This document shows positions 1 through 6,970 of a DNA stretch of 15,621 bases, one piece after another. The stretch comes from DAOTVS01 sp034436375 (GTDB lineage Bacteria > Chloroflexota > Anaerolineae > SpSt-313). The DNA lies in contig DAOTVS010000028.1 in the NCBI GenBank assembly GCA_034436375.1, positions 1-15,621 of the forward strand, in the 5' to 3' direction. Numbering within the stretch: the first letter of the stretch is position 1; every line of letters starts with the position of its first letter. The translations under genes and the position numbers were made by a program. Below the pieces are notes generated by a model. It made no database searches. It saw only the letters and a list, made by a program, of their open reading frames with translations, and had not been told where the DNA came from.

Positions 1-1
1 C

Positions 2-421
2 CTCGCCGCCTACCTGCCGGCCCTGGCGCTGAGCGGGATCTTTGTGATCGTTCTGGCCGCCGTGCAGCGGGCCGGCCTCGCTACCCTGTGGTTCTCACTG
101 GTTGTCGTGGCGCTGTGCCAGGCCGCAGTCGCGGGCCTCTATCTGGCATTCGGGGTCCTGGGCGCCAATATGGACTGGGACGACCCGCGCAAGATGATCA
201 GCAGCAGCGCCGGGTGCCTGGGAGTGCTGCTTACCGGAACGGCCGCGGTCGTGGCCCTGGCTCTGTTCGCACTCCCGTCGATTGGGCTTAGCCTGCTGGG
301 CTGGCCGGCCCTGGCGGGGCAATCGCTGGGCCTGGCCCTGGGCGGCGCTTTCTGCCTGGCCTGCGTCCTGCTGCCGCTGCGCTACGTGCGCAGCCGGGTT
401 GCGCGCCTGGGCGAGAGCTGA
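2..421 (+). CDS. Integral membrane protein, C-terminal part (probable ABC-exporter permease)
   Basis: The frame is open to the left edge, so only the last 139 residues are present and the start lies outside the window. The protein is very hydrophobic, with four likely membrane segments at about residues 1-20, 27-50, 68-95 and 100-120 of the visible part, and it ends in a short basic tail (RYVRSRVARLGES). Between the second and third segments is a polar stretch, GANMDWDDPRKM. This resembles the loop 'PN(F/L)xWxNP' found in bacterial ABC-2 type exporter permeases, and that resemblance is the basis for the call. No ATPase partner is visible; it would lie to the left. The gene ends 12 nt before a perfect hairpin at 433-469. 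Membrane protein is near certain; ABC permease is moderate. Confidence 0.6.
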   Translation, partial: LAAYLPALALSGIFVIVLAAVQRAGLATLWFSLVVVALCQAAVAGLYLAFGVLGANMDWDDPRKMISSSAGCLGVLLTGTAAVVALALFALPSIGLSLLGWPALAGQSLGLALGGAFCLACVLLPLRYVRSRVARLGES

Positions 422-432
422 GCGCCCAAGCA

Positions 433-469
433 AACGGCCTGCCCCAGATGCTATCTGGGGCAGGCCGTT
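433..469. terminator. Bidirectional hairpin terminator between convergent genes
   Basis: A perfect 17-bp inverted repeat with arms 433-449 and 453-469 and a 3-nt loop (GCT) sits between the stop of the membrane protein (421) and the stop of the PAS protein (487). The stem is GC-rich and sequence-symmetric, so it can fold in both transcripts. The downstream T-tract is poor on the plus strand (TATGTC) and only short on the minus strand (TTTGCTTG). It may therefore act as a weak intrinsic terminator or as a 3'-end stabiliser. Confidence 0.75.
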
Positions 470-486
470 ATGTCAACTCCACCCTC

Positions 487-951
487 TCAAGCCTCAGCGC
501 GCAGATCATCGCATTCCCGATCGCCGCGCACACGTTCTGTAACCTCGCGATGCACCAGCAGATGGCCCTCGAACCCGCCATCAGGCTCATAGACGGGGAA
601 CACCGTGCACTCCCAATAGGTAACGCCGCGCTCTGGCTGCTCCCGGAACACAAAAGGCTCAGCATCACCCTGGAAAGGTCGGCCCGTTTCTTGCACCTGG
701 CGATAGATGGGCCCAATCTGCTCCGTCCAACCCGGGATCACCTCCTCGACAGGGTGATCGACAGTGCTGGCCAACGGGCGCCGCACCTGCTGTGCGAAAA
801 CCTTGTTCGCAGCCCGAATTACCAGGTTCGGATCGATAAACGCCAGGCCATCGGGCAGGAACTCAAAGATGGCGGAAATCAGGTTGAACTCGATCCCGGG
901 CCCGAGATGACGGATACCGGTCTCCCGGGCCGGGCGCTGTATACTCGCCAT
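487..951 (-). CDS. Stand-alone PAS-domain protein
   Basis: A 154-residue protein that is essentially one PAS fold. The N-terminal PAS signature is at about residues 28-50 (FEFLPDGLAFIDPNLVIRAAN), where 'LPDG..fID....I..aN' is typical of sensory PAS domains. The C-terminal beta-strands follow at about 111-140 (YWECTVFPVYEPDGGFEGHL, then an HREVTERV end typical of a PAS/PAC boundary). No kinase, GGDEF, helix-turn-helix or membrane segment is present, so this is a single-domain sensor or adaptor. The ligand cannot be deduced. The ATG is preceded by GGGAGG about 8 nt upstream. It lies 55 nt downstream of the nucleotidyltransferase on the same strand and is probably cotranscribed with it. The PAS call is strong; the role is unknown. 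Confidence 0.8.
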   Translation of the reverse strand: MASIQRPARETGIRHLGPGIEFNLISAIFEFLPDGLAFIDPNLVIRAANKVFAQQVRRPLASTVDHPVEEVIPGWTEQIGPIYRQVQETGRPFQGDAEPFVFREQPERGVTYWECTVFPVYEPDGGFEGHLLVHREVTERVRGDRECDDLRAEA

Positions 952-1006
952 TTCCGGCGCCTCCCGTCTCGCAGAATCGTGTACCTTGCCTGCGGCGACT
1001 CTCTTT

Positions 1007-1609
1007 TCAGAAGGAGCAGGGTAACGCTTCGGGCACCGACCGACAGATGCTCACCTCTGCGTACAGTTTGTCAGGGTCGACGCCACGCTCCCTGAGCATA
1101 GCCCGCAGTCGCTCCCGGATCCCCGCGTCGTGCGGCCGCTCCGTCCAGTCAGGATTGAAAATCTGGGGGCAACACTTGACCACATACTCGAACTCGGGCT
1201 CGACGACATGCACATTGATGCCACAGAACGGCACCGGCCGCGGATTGAGCCAACGGCGGGGAAAGACAAGAAAGCCAGTTTCACCGGCAAAGGTCCACCG
1301 GACCTGATCTCCGGCAAGCGTGATGTTGCCCAGTTGCATGTGGTATCCGTGGCGCCGGGGAGACAGATCGCCATTGCTCACCACCTTGACCGGCCAGCGC
1401 CTCGCCGTAAACTCGGCAATGAGCTGCGGTTTGTGGTGCTCCAGGTCCACTGTCAAATAGTCCAGGTCATTGTGTTCCCGCAACAGGCAGCCGGCGGCGA
1501 TATCGAAGGTAAAGCCCCCCCAGATATACGATGTTGTGCCCACGCGGGCCGAGATCTCCTCCACGAGCCTCATGCCGGCCAGCAGCACTCGATTATGGCG
1601 CGAAATCAT
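1007..1609 (-). CDS. Nucleotidyltransferase-fold protein, aminoglycoside adenylyltransferase-like
   Basis: With the chosen start this is a 200-residue protein resembling the ANT(2'')/lincosamide-type nucleotidyltransferase group. The helix-strand pattern 'YIWGGFTFDIAAG' (about 28-40) carries the nucleotide-binding Gly-Gly. It is followed by 'REHNDLDYLTVDL' (about 44-56), with the metal-binding D-x-D pair at D48 and D50. The family transfers a nucleotide onto small hydroxylated molecules, including antibiotics, but many members have unknown substrates, so a resistance role should not be assumed. An upstream ATG at 1717 gives 236 residues. I prefer 1609 because it has a GGGGGGTGATGGG ribosome site, the 36 extra residues look non-homologous, and the conserved part then begins at the usual distance. 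The PAS gene follows after 55 nt. Confidence 0.72.
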   Translation of the reverse strand: MISRHNRVLLAGMRLVEEISARVGTTSYIWGGFTFDIAAGCLLREHNDLDYLTVDLEHHKPQLIAEFTARRWPVKVVSNGDLSPRRHGYHMQLGNITLAGDQVRWTFAGETGFLVFPRRWLNPRPVPFCGINVHVVEPEFEYVVKCCPQIFNPDWTERPHDAGIRERLRAMLRERGVDPDKLYAEVSICRSVPEALPCSF

Positions 1610-1753
1610 CCCATCACCCCCCATCCTGGCCTTGGTCTCAGCCGTCGTCGCAGTATCTATGGCAAGACGCGGGCCAGCGGCGGGGTGCGCCACTCTGTAA
1701 CCCATTGCTAACCACATTTTGCCCCGCTAGCGACCGGAGGCACCTGCCGGCCA

Positions 1754-1782
1754 TTTACGCAATCCTTACGTTCGGGTACAAT
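1754..1782 (+). promoter_or_regulatory. Probable sigma70-type promoter for the DsrE-like gene
   Basis: TTTACG (1754-1759, -35-like, 4/6) and TACAAT (1777-1782, -10, 5/6) are separated by 17 nt, and the gene starts 46 nt after the -10. The surrounding stretch is AT-rich compared with its neighbours. The minus-strand nucleotidyltransferase diverges from the same interval, but I see no comparably good minus-strand pair. Confidence 0.5.
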
Positions 1783-1828
1783 ATATGTGCACGCAGGACT
1801 CTGCAGTGCCCCTACAGGAGAACTGGCG

Positions 1829-2335
1829 ATGGCTGAGACGAAGAGAATCATTTTGGTCTGCAACCACGGCCCACAGCACCCGGAACAGGCCACACTGCCC
1901 TTTGTCCTGGCGCTCATGGCCCAGGCCGCGGCCATGGAGACGGTGTTGAGCTTTCAGCACGACGGCGGGATGCTCCTCAGGCAAGGCGCGGCCGAAGGCG
2001 TCGCCGCCCGTGGCTTTCGGCCGCTCAAGCAGATCCTGGAGGCCTACCTGGAAGATGGCGGCCGGCTGCTGGTCGGCGCCGGTTGCCTGGAGGAAAACCG
2101 GATCGCCCGTGAGGAGCTCATCGCAGGGGTCGAGGTCGTCAGCGGCGCGGCCCTGGCCAGAGAGTTGAGGCAAACTGCAAACGAAGGGCTCCAGACCACA
2201 TCAGCGCAAGCGCGCATCGCGACGAGAGCCCCCCTTTCGCCAGCGCGCCCAAGTCACGATGTACAGGGCCTGCAGCATGATCCAGATATCAAAGGCCAGG
2301 CTCATGTGGCGCACATAGATGCGGTCGAAGCGTAG
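1829..2335 (+). CDS. DsrE-family protein with atypical C-terminal tail
   Basis: A 168-residue small cytosolic protein. Residues 5-115 match the DsrE/F fold: an N-terminal strand (KRIILVCNHG), a helix starting 'ATLPFVLALMAQAAAMETVLSF', and the late segment 'LVGAGCLEENRIAREELIAGVEVVSGAALARE' with a conserved-position cysteine (C86). DsrE proteins handle sulfur relay or related thiol chemistry, but distant members are uncharacterised. The ATG has AGGAG 8 nt upstream; an in-frame ATG at 1787 has no comparable site. Family members normally end soon after the 'GA..L...L' segment with a hydrophobic strand. Here residues 116-168 are unlike that strand, and residues 125-168 are encoded antisense to the phosphoglycosyl transferase 3' end. 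This suggests a lost natural end, so the last 50 residues may not be functional. Confidence 0.72.
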   Translation: MAETKRIILVCNHGPQHPEQATLPFVLALMAQAAAMETVLSFQHDGGMLLRQGAAEGVAARGFRPLKQILEAYLEDGGRLLVGAGCLEENRIAREELIAGVEVVSGAALARELRQTANEGLQTTSAQARIATRAPLSPARPSHDVQGLQHDPDIKGQAHVAHIDAVEA

Positions 2336-3190
2336 CCTCTGACGCGGGGTGATATAGTACCCCCCGATGATCTGCGATAGCCCGGCGAGGCCGGGCTGCA
2401 CGCGGTGCCGCTCAGCGAACTGCGGCAGATCCTGCAGCCAGCGGTGAATCACGACCGTGCGCAGCGGCCGCGGGCCCACAAAGCTCATCTGGCCCAGCAG
2501 GATATTCACCAACTGCGGCAGCTCATCCAGCGCCGTTTTGCGCAAGAAACGCCCGGTGATCAGGGTACGCTCATCCCGCTCACGCGCCGGGATCGGCCCG
2601 GTCTCCTCCTCCGCATTGCGGACCATGCTGCGAAACTTGAGCTGGCGAAAGTTCGTTCCCCCTTTGCCCACCGAATTCTTGATAAAGAGAATTGGGCCGG
2701 GGTCCTCCAGCCAGATCAGCCAGGCCGACAGCAGCCAGAGCGGCGACAAGAGCACTACCCCCACCACGCCCAGAGCAAGATCGAAAAGGCGCTTGCTGCG
2801 CGGTCCCGCCGGGGGCCGCCCGATGACGCGCAAGTGATACCGGCGTACCTCGGCGACGACGCGCGGCGACGGCCGCAGGTTGTCCTCCCACAGCCCCATG
2901 TCGATCGCCGTCAGAAGCAACCCCGCCGCAAACGCAGCCAGCAGGGCCGTCGCCAGGGGCAGCAAGAGCGCACCCGCCGAGTACACAGGCGCCAGGTAGA
3001 GGGCCACAGCAGCGCCCAGGGCGGCGCCGCCGAAAAACGCCAGCCGGTAGGTCCAGGCCTGCTCCACCCGCCCCGGCAGGCACGCCAGCAGGCGCTGAGC
3101 TGCCAGGGTGCCCCCCACCGGCGCCAGGACCAGCGCCAGCCCAGCCCTCCAGGCCGGCAGGCTGGCCGCAGTACTCACCCAATCAGCCAT
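2201..3190 (-). CDS. Phosphoglycosyl transferase (bacterial sugar transferase family)
   Basis: A 329-residue membrane protein. It should transfer a phosphosugar from a UDP-sugar to polyprenyl phosphate, the first membrane step of surface-polysaccharide assembly. Residues 1-100 hold three hydrophobic segments (about 13-32, 50-68, 72-96). The catalytic PF02397-type domain follows: the re-entrant helix entry 'SKRLFDLALGVVGVVLLSP' (132-150), 'FRQLKFRSMV' (181-190), the DE catalytic dyad in 'TALDELPQL' (D222, E223), 'MSFVGPRPL' (235-243) and 'RHRVQPGLAGLSQI' (261-274). The N-terminal part is shorter than in WcaJ-type proteins. The start overlaps the asnB stop by 8 nt and has GGGGGG just upstream, so translational coupling is likely; an upstream ATG at 3295 lies inside asnB. 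The sugar is not predictable. Its last 135 nt overlap the convergent DsrE frame. Confidence 0.93.
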   Translation of the reverse strand: MADWVSTAASLPAWRAGLALVLAPVGGTLAAQRLLACLPGRVEQAWTYRLAFFGGAALGAAVALYLAPVYSAGALLLPLATALLAAFAAGLLLTAIDMGLWEDNLRPSPRVVAEVRRYHLRVIGRPPAGPRSKRLFDLALGVVGVVLLSPLWLLSAWLIWLEDPGPILFIKNSVGKGGTNFRQLKFRSMVRNAEEETGPIPARERDERTLITGRFLRKTALDELPQLVNILLGQMSFVGPRPLRTVVIHRWLQDLPQFAERHRVQPGLAGLSQIIGGYYITPRQRLRFDRIYVRHMSLAFDIWIMLQALYIVTWARWRKGGSRRDARLR

Positions 3191-5093
3191 AGCCCCCCCA
3201 GGAAACCTGCCCCGCCCGCTCGAGCCACAGGCTGAACATGAGCAGCCCCCAGAGGTTGCGGCTATAATCTGCGCGGCCGGCCATATGTGCGGCAACCAGG
3301 CCAGCCACCCCCTCCGGCACGAAATACCCCTGGCGCCGCACGACCTCGGGTGACAGGAATGTGTCGACCAGCGGGCGCAGGTCGCCCTTTAGCCAGCGCG
3401 CCATCGGCACGGCAAAACCGCGCTTGGGTCGTTTCAGGATCTCGGCGGGCAGGAGCGGCCGCATCGCTTCGCGCAGGAAATGCTTCAGCTTGAGGCCCGG
3501 CATCTTGACATCCCCTGGCAGACGGAAGGCAAACTCGACCAGGCGATGGTCGAGCAGGGGCTCCCGCACCTCCAATGAGTGCGCCATGCTCATGTGATCC
3601 ACCTTGAGCAGATTGTCATCGGGCAGATAGACCCGGGCATCAGCATACTGAAAGCGCGAGAGCGCATCCAACTGCGGCACGGCTTCATAATGTCGCCGGT
3701 AGGGTAGATAGCCATCCAGCGGGGTTTGCAGGGTGCGCAGCAATTCCGGCTGCAGCACCGAACGCTTGAGGGCCTCGTCGAAAAAGGCCTTCCAGGCATA
3801 GTGGCGCTGCCCCGGCTCCAGCTGGGCATGCTCCACAAAGCGGCGGGCCTTGAAATCGAAACTGACCTTGGCATCGGAAACGGGCAGGCGCTGCACCAGG
3901 CCGGGGATAAGCCCGCGGCTGATGGCGCCGGGCAGCAGATCGTAGAGCCCGGCCAGCTTGTCGGCCTGATAGGTGAGATAGCCGGCGAACAGCTCGTCGC
4001 CCCCATCGCCCGCCAGCGCCACCGTCACCCGGCGGTGGGTTACTTCGGCCAGGCAATAGGTGGGGATCGCCGACGAGTCGGCAAAAGGCTCGTCGAAATG
4101 GGCTGCCAGCGCCTGCGCCAGGTCGAGCGCAGCAGGGCGGACGATCGTTTCCGTGTGGTCCGTATCGAAGCGCTGTGCCATCAGGCGGGCGGAGGCCGTC
4201 TCATCGTAGGACCGGTCCTCAAAGCCGATACAAAAAGTGCGCAGCGGGCCGCCATAGACCTGCCGGGCCAGGGCCACCACGGTGCTCGAATCGAGGCCGC
4301 CGCTGAGAAAGATGCCTACGGGCACATCGGCCACCAGCTGGCGCCGCACCGCATCGGCCAGCAGGGCGCGCAGCTCCTCGTGCAGGGCAGAGGTGGGGGT
4401 AGCGCGAGGGATAGCTTCCTGCACCACGGGGCGCCAATACTCGTGCAGCCTCACCTGCCCCCCCTGCCAGACCAGGCTGTGCCCCGGCTCCAGCTTGCGC
4501 ACCTCGCGATAGATGCTCTCCGGCGCCGGGATATAGAGCAGCGAGAGAAAATGGTTGAGGGCGCTCAGGTCGACTGTCAGCGGCGGGTGATCGGCCCACA
4601 AAGCTTTGATCTCCGAAGCGAACAGGAAGCGATCGGGCAGCGCCGCATAGAAGAGGGGCTTGATGCCCAGCCGGTCGCGCACCAAAAGCAGGCGCCGCTC
4701 CCGCGTATCCCAGACGGCGATGGCGAACATACCGTTCAGATCGTGGGGCAGGTCAAGGCCGTGCTCCTCATAGAGGTGCACAATGACCTCCCCATCAGTG
4801 CGGGTGTAGAAGCGGTGACCCCGGGCATCCAACTCGCGGCGCAGCTCCATAAAGTTATAAATTTCACCATTGAACACGGTCCAGACGGTCCGGTCTTCAT
4901 TGTGGATGGGCTGCCTGCCGCCCTCGACATCGATAATGGCCAGGCGCCGCATAGCCAGCCCGGCGTTCCCATCGCGATAAGAGCCATCGTCATCGGGGCC
5001 GCGGTGCCAGAGGCTCTGCGCCATCGCCGCCAGGGTTTCGGCCTCGACTGCGCGCTCCCGGTCATGATAGATCTTGCCCGCAATACCGCACAT
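3183..5093 (-). CDS. asnB: Asparagine synthase (glutamine-hydrolysing)-type amidotransferase
   Basis: A 636-residue two-domain enzyme of full family length. The N-terminal class II glutaminase domain starts MCGIAG, so Cys2 is the nucleophile after Met removal, with HRGPDD (30-35) and FNGEIYNF (74-81). The C-terminal ATP-pyrophosphatase domain has the P-loop SGGLDSS (264-270) and the conserved AGDGGDELFAGY (361-372). The chemistry is glutamine-dependent amidation of a carboxylate through an adenylate. Placed between a glycosyltransferase and a phosphoglycosyl transferase, it more likely amidates a uronic acid or a saccharide acid for the exported polysaccharide than makes free asparagine; the 'exosortase-associated' amidotransferases have a similar size and context. 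The ATG abuts the upstream stop (TGAATG), a coupled arrangement. Confidence 0.95.
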   Translation of the reverse strand: MCGIAGKIYHDRERAVEAETLAAMAQSLWHRGPDDDGSYRDGNAGLAMRRLAIIDVEGGRQPIHNEDRTVWTVFNGEIYNFMELRRELDARGHRFYTRTDGEVIVHLYEEHGLDLPHDLNGMFAIAVWDTRERRLLLVRDRLGIKPLFYAALPDRFLFASEIKALWADHPPLTVDLSALNHFLSLLYIPAPESIYREVRKLEPGHSLVWQGGQVRLHEYWRPVVQEAIPRATPTSALHEELRALLADAVRRQLVADVPVGIFLSGGLDSSTVVALARQVYGGPLRTFCIGFEDRSYDETASARLMAQRFDTDHTETIVRPAALDLAQALAAHFDEPFADSSAIPTYCLAEVTHRRVTVALAGDGGDELFAGYLTYQADKLAGLYDLLPGAISRGLIPGLVQRLPVSDAKVSFDFKARRFVEHAQLEPGQRHYAWKAFFDEALKRSVLQPELLRTLQTPLDGYLPYRRHYEAVPQLDALSRFQYADARVYLPDDNLLKVDHMSMAHSLEVREPLLDHRLVEFAFRLPGDVKMPGLKLKHFLREAMRPLLPAEILKRPKRGFAVPMARWLKGDLRPLVDTFLSPEVVRRQGYFVPEGVAGLVAAHMAGRADYSRNLWGLLMFSLWLERAGQVSWGGYG

Positions 5094-5879
5094 TCAGCGC
5101 CTCACCAGCGCCTGCGCGCGCTCGGCCGTCGCCAGCAGGATAAAGAGGGGCAGGCGCAGCTGCCGGCGCCACCGCCATGGCTGCTTCCACAGGCGATACA
5201 GCCACTCCAAGCCGAGGCGGTGATAGAGGTGCGGCGGCCGCGGGGCGACACCGGCGATAAAGTCCAGTGTGCCGCCGACCCCCATCATGACGGGCACTGC
5301 CACAACCTGGCCATAGCGGGCGATCCAGAGATCTTGTGTAGGCGCACCATAGGCGACCAGCAGGATGGCGGGGTGAGCGGCGCGGATGTGCGCCAGAACT
5401 TGCGCCGTGCCCTCCGGCGTGGGGTCAGCCCCATCAGTCTCAACCTCCAGAGCGGGGTAGCGTGCGCGCAAGACCGTGGCCGCTCGCTCTGCAACCCCCG
5501 GCCCTGCACCCAGCAGGAAAAGGGGCCAGCCGCGCTCGGCAGCCAGGGGCGCTAGACGGTCGACCAGCTCGCTGCCGGGCACCCGCGAGACAAAGCGCCG
5601 CCCCTGCAGCGCCGCCGCCAACTGCAGCCCCACCCCATCGGCCAGGGCCAGGTCCGCCTGCTGCAGCACCCGCAGGAATTCGGCATTGCGCCTGGCCACC
5701 ACCAGAAACTCGGGGTTGACGGTCACGATCTGATGCGGCCGGCCCGCCTCGACCATGGCGGTGACACGCGCGAGCACCTCATCATAGGTCAGGTTGTGGA
5801 CGGGCACCCCAAGGATATGGATCGCCTGCGGTTTGCAGTCGCCTGGTCTCTCGGGCAGTGGAAACAGTCTGGCCATCAC
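5094..5879 (-). CDS. WecG/TagA/CpsF-family glycosyltransferase (GT26)
   Basis: A 261-residue protein matching the family along its length: 'ILGVPVHNLTYDEVL' (22-36), the Thr/Asn catalytic-site segment 'TVNPEF' (53-58), 'ALADGVGL' (79-85) with the Asp at the catalytic-base position (D81), 'LFLLGAGPGV' (120-129), 'LLVAYGAPTQDLWI' (173-186), 'MMGVGGTLDFIAG' (198-210), and the membrane-contacting C-terminal appendage 'RLGLEWLYRLWKQPWRWRR' (221-239). Members add a sugar such as ManNAc or ManNAcA to a lipid-linked acceptor during polysaccharide or teichoic-acid assembly. The residue after the GAP motif is Thr-Gln rather than the usual Lys-Gln. The start is either GTG at 5879 or the adjoining ATG at 5876; the ribosome site is weak for both. 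First gene of a three-gene coupled cassette. Confidence 0.93.
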   Translation of the reverse strand: MMARLFPLPERPGDCKPQAIHILGVPVHNLTYDEVLARVTAMVEAGRPHQIVTVNPEFLVVARRNAEFLRVLQQADLALADGVGLQLAAALQGRRFVSRVPGSELVDRLAPLAAERGWPLFLLGAGPGVAERAATVLRARYPALEVETDGADPTPEGTAQVLAHIRAAHPAILLVAYGAPTQDLWIARYGQVVAVPVMMGVGGTLDFIAGVAPRPPHLYHRLGLEWLYRLWKQPWRWRRQLRLPLFILLATAERAQALVRR

Positions 5880-5982
5880 GGCGTTCCGAGGCCTTTCGTG
5901 TGGGCTCGCTCTTGTTCAGCACAATCCATGCCAGGCGCCGTGCCTCTGGACCTCCCAAGGCACAATATCACATCCTACTCTG

Positions 5983-6011
5983 TTGACCAGCCCGGCGCCT
6001 CATTGTACAAT
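5983..6011 (+). promoter_or_regulatory. Sigma70-type promoter with palindromic -10, for the MBL-CocE operon
   Basis: TTGACC (5983-5988) and TACAAT (6006-6011) are separated by the optimal 17 nt, 88 nt before the ATG at 6100. The -10 lies inside a perfect 12-bp palindrome, CATTGTACAATG (6001-6012), which could be a repressor site, though a match of this length can occur by chance. No comparable pair was found for the divergent glycosyltransferase cassette in the same 220-nt interval. Confidence 0.65.
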
Positions 6012-6099
6012 GTGCGCAGGACGCAAGGTTGCCCGCCCCGCTATTGGCCATGCCTACAGGCCCCTTGGCCGGCGCAGCCCGGCGCCCACGGAGAGGATT

Positions 6100-6960
6100 A
6101 TGACCCAGTTACAGACCACCATCACCATCCTCAGCGAAAACACGGCCGGGCCCGGCCTGGGCATCCTCGCCGAGCACGGGTTCGCAGCGCTGGTCGAGCG
6201 GGGGAACTTGCGCCTCCTCTTCGATACCGGCGCCGGCTATGTGCTGCTGAATAACGCCGCCCGCCTGCGTCAGGACCTCGGCCGGCTGGATGGCATCGCT
6301 CTGAGCCATGGGCACTATGACCACACCGGCGGCCTCATGGACGTCCTGGCGCTGCAGCCGGGGAACGTGCCGGTCTATGCTCACCCGGCTATCCTGGGCC
6401 GCAAGTGGAGCGTCCACAAGAACGAGGAAGGCGAAGAGAAGCGCCGCTACGTCGGGGTGCCCTGGCCGCAGGATGCCCTCGAAGCCGCCGGCGCCCGTTT
6501 CGACTGGGGCAAAGAGCCGCGGCAGATCGCTGAGGGCGTCTGGCTGAGCGGTGAGATCCCGCGGCGGACGGCGTTCGAGCGTGTGCCCGGCTCCCTGCAA
6601 GTACAGCAGGGCGAGCAGTGGATGCAGGACGAGATGCGCGACGAACAGAGTCTCTTTCTGCGCGGCGAGCAGGGGTTGATCGTCCTCCTCGGCTGCGCGC
6701 ACCCGGGCATGGTCAACATCCTCCAGCATGCACAACAGATCACCGGCATAACCGAGGTTCAAGCGGTCATCGGCGGCACGCATCTGGTAGCCCAGAATGC
6801 AGAGGCGGTGGCCGCATCGGTCGCAGCGCTCAAGCAGCTACGTCCGGGGCTGGTGGGCACGGCGCACTGCACCGGCATCCGAGCGAACGCGCACATCGCT
6901 GCCGCGTTCGGCGACGCCTTCCGCGAGTGCCCGGCAGGGGCGGTGCTGCAGTTGGAGTAA
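6100..6960 (+). CDS. MBL-fold metallo-hydrolase (COG1237-like)
   Basis: A 286-residue metallo-beta-lactamase-fold protein. The metal site HxHxDH is in 'LSHGHYDHTGGL' (H70, H72, D74, H75), with further likely ligands in 'GCAHPGMVNI' (H201) and 'GTAHCTGI' (H256); 'VIGGTHLV' (224-230) is a family hallmark. The N-terminal 'ITILSENTA' opening and this motif set match the branch that includes the archaeal 7,8-dihydropterin-6-methyl-4-(beta-D-ribofuranosyl)aminobenzene 5'-phosphate synthase-like proteins. Most bacterial members have no proven substrate, so only a metal-dependent hydrolase call is justified. The ATG has GGAGAGG directly upstream; longer in-frame starts lack support. It is followed after 10 nt by the CocE-like hydrolase, so the two form an operon. 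Confidence 0.87.
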   Translation: MTQLQTTITILSENTAGPGLGILAEHGFAALVERGNLRLLFDTGAGYVLLNNAARLRQDLGRLDGIALSHGHYDHTGGLMDVLALQPGNVPVYAHPAILGRKWSVHKNEEGEEKRRYVGVPWPQDALEAAGARFDWGKEPRQIAEGVWLSGEIPRRTAFERVPGSLQVQQGEQWMQDEMRDEQSLFLRGEQGLIVLLGCAHPGMVNILQHAQQITGITEVQAVIGGTHLVAQNAEAVAASVAALKQLRPGLVGTAHCTGIRANAHIAAAFGDAFRECPAGAVLQLE

Positions 6961-6970
6961 AGGAGAAACG

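Noticed and set aside
1007..1717. Longer nucleotidyltransferase start and a firm antibiotic-resistance call
   Set aside because: The upstream ATG has a weaker ribosome site and adds residues without homology. Family resemblance alone does not show resistance activity.
3726..5555. Open frame of 609 codons on the plus strand
   Set aside because: It lies antisense to asnB and the WecG-family gene, has no family resemblance and no ribosome site. Long antisense frames are expected in GC-rich coding DNA.
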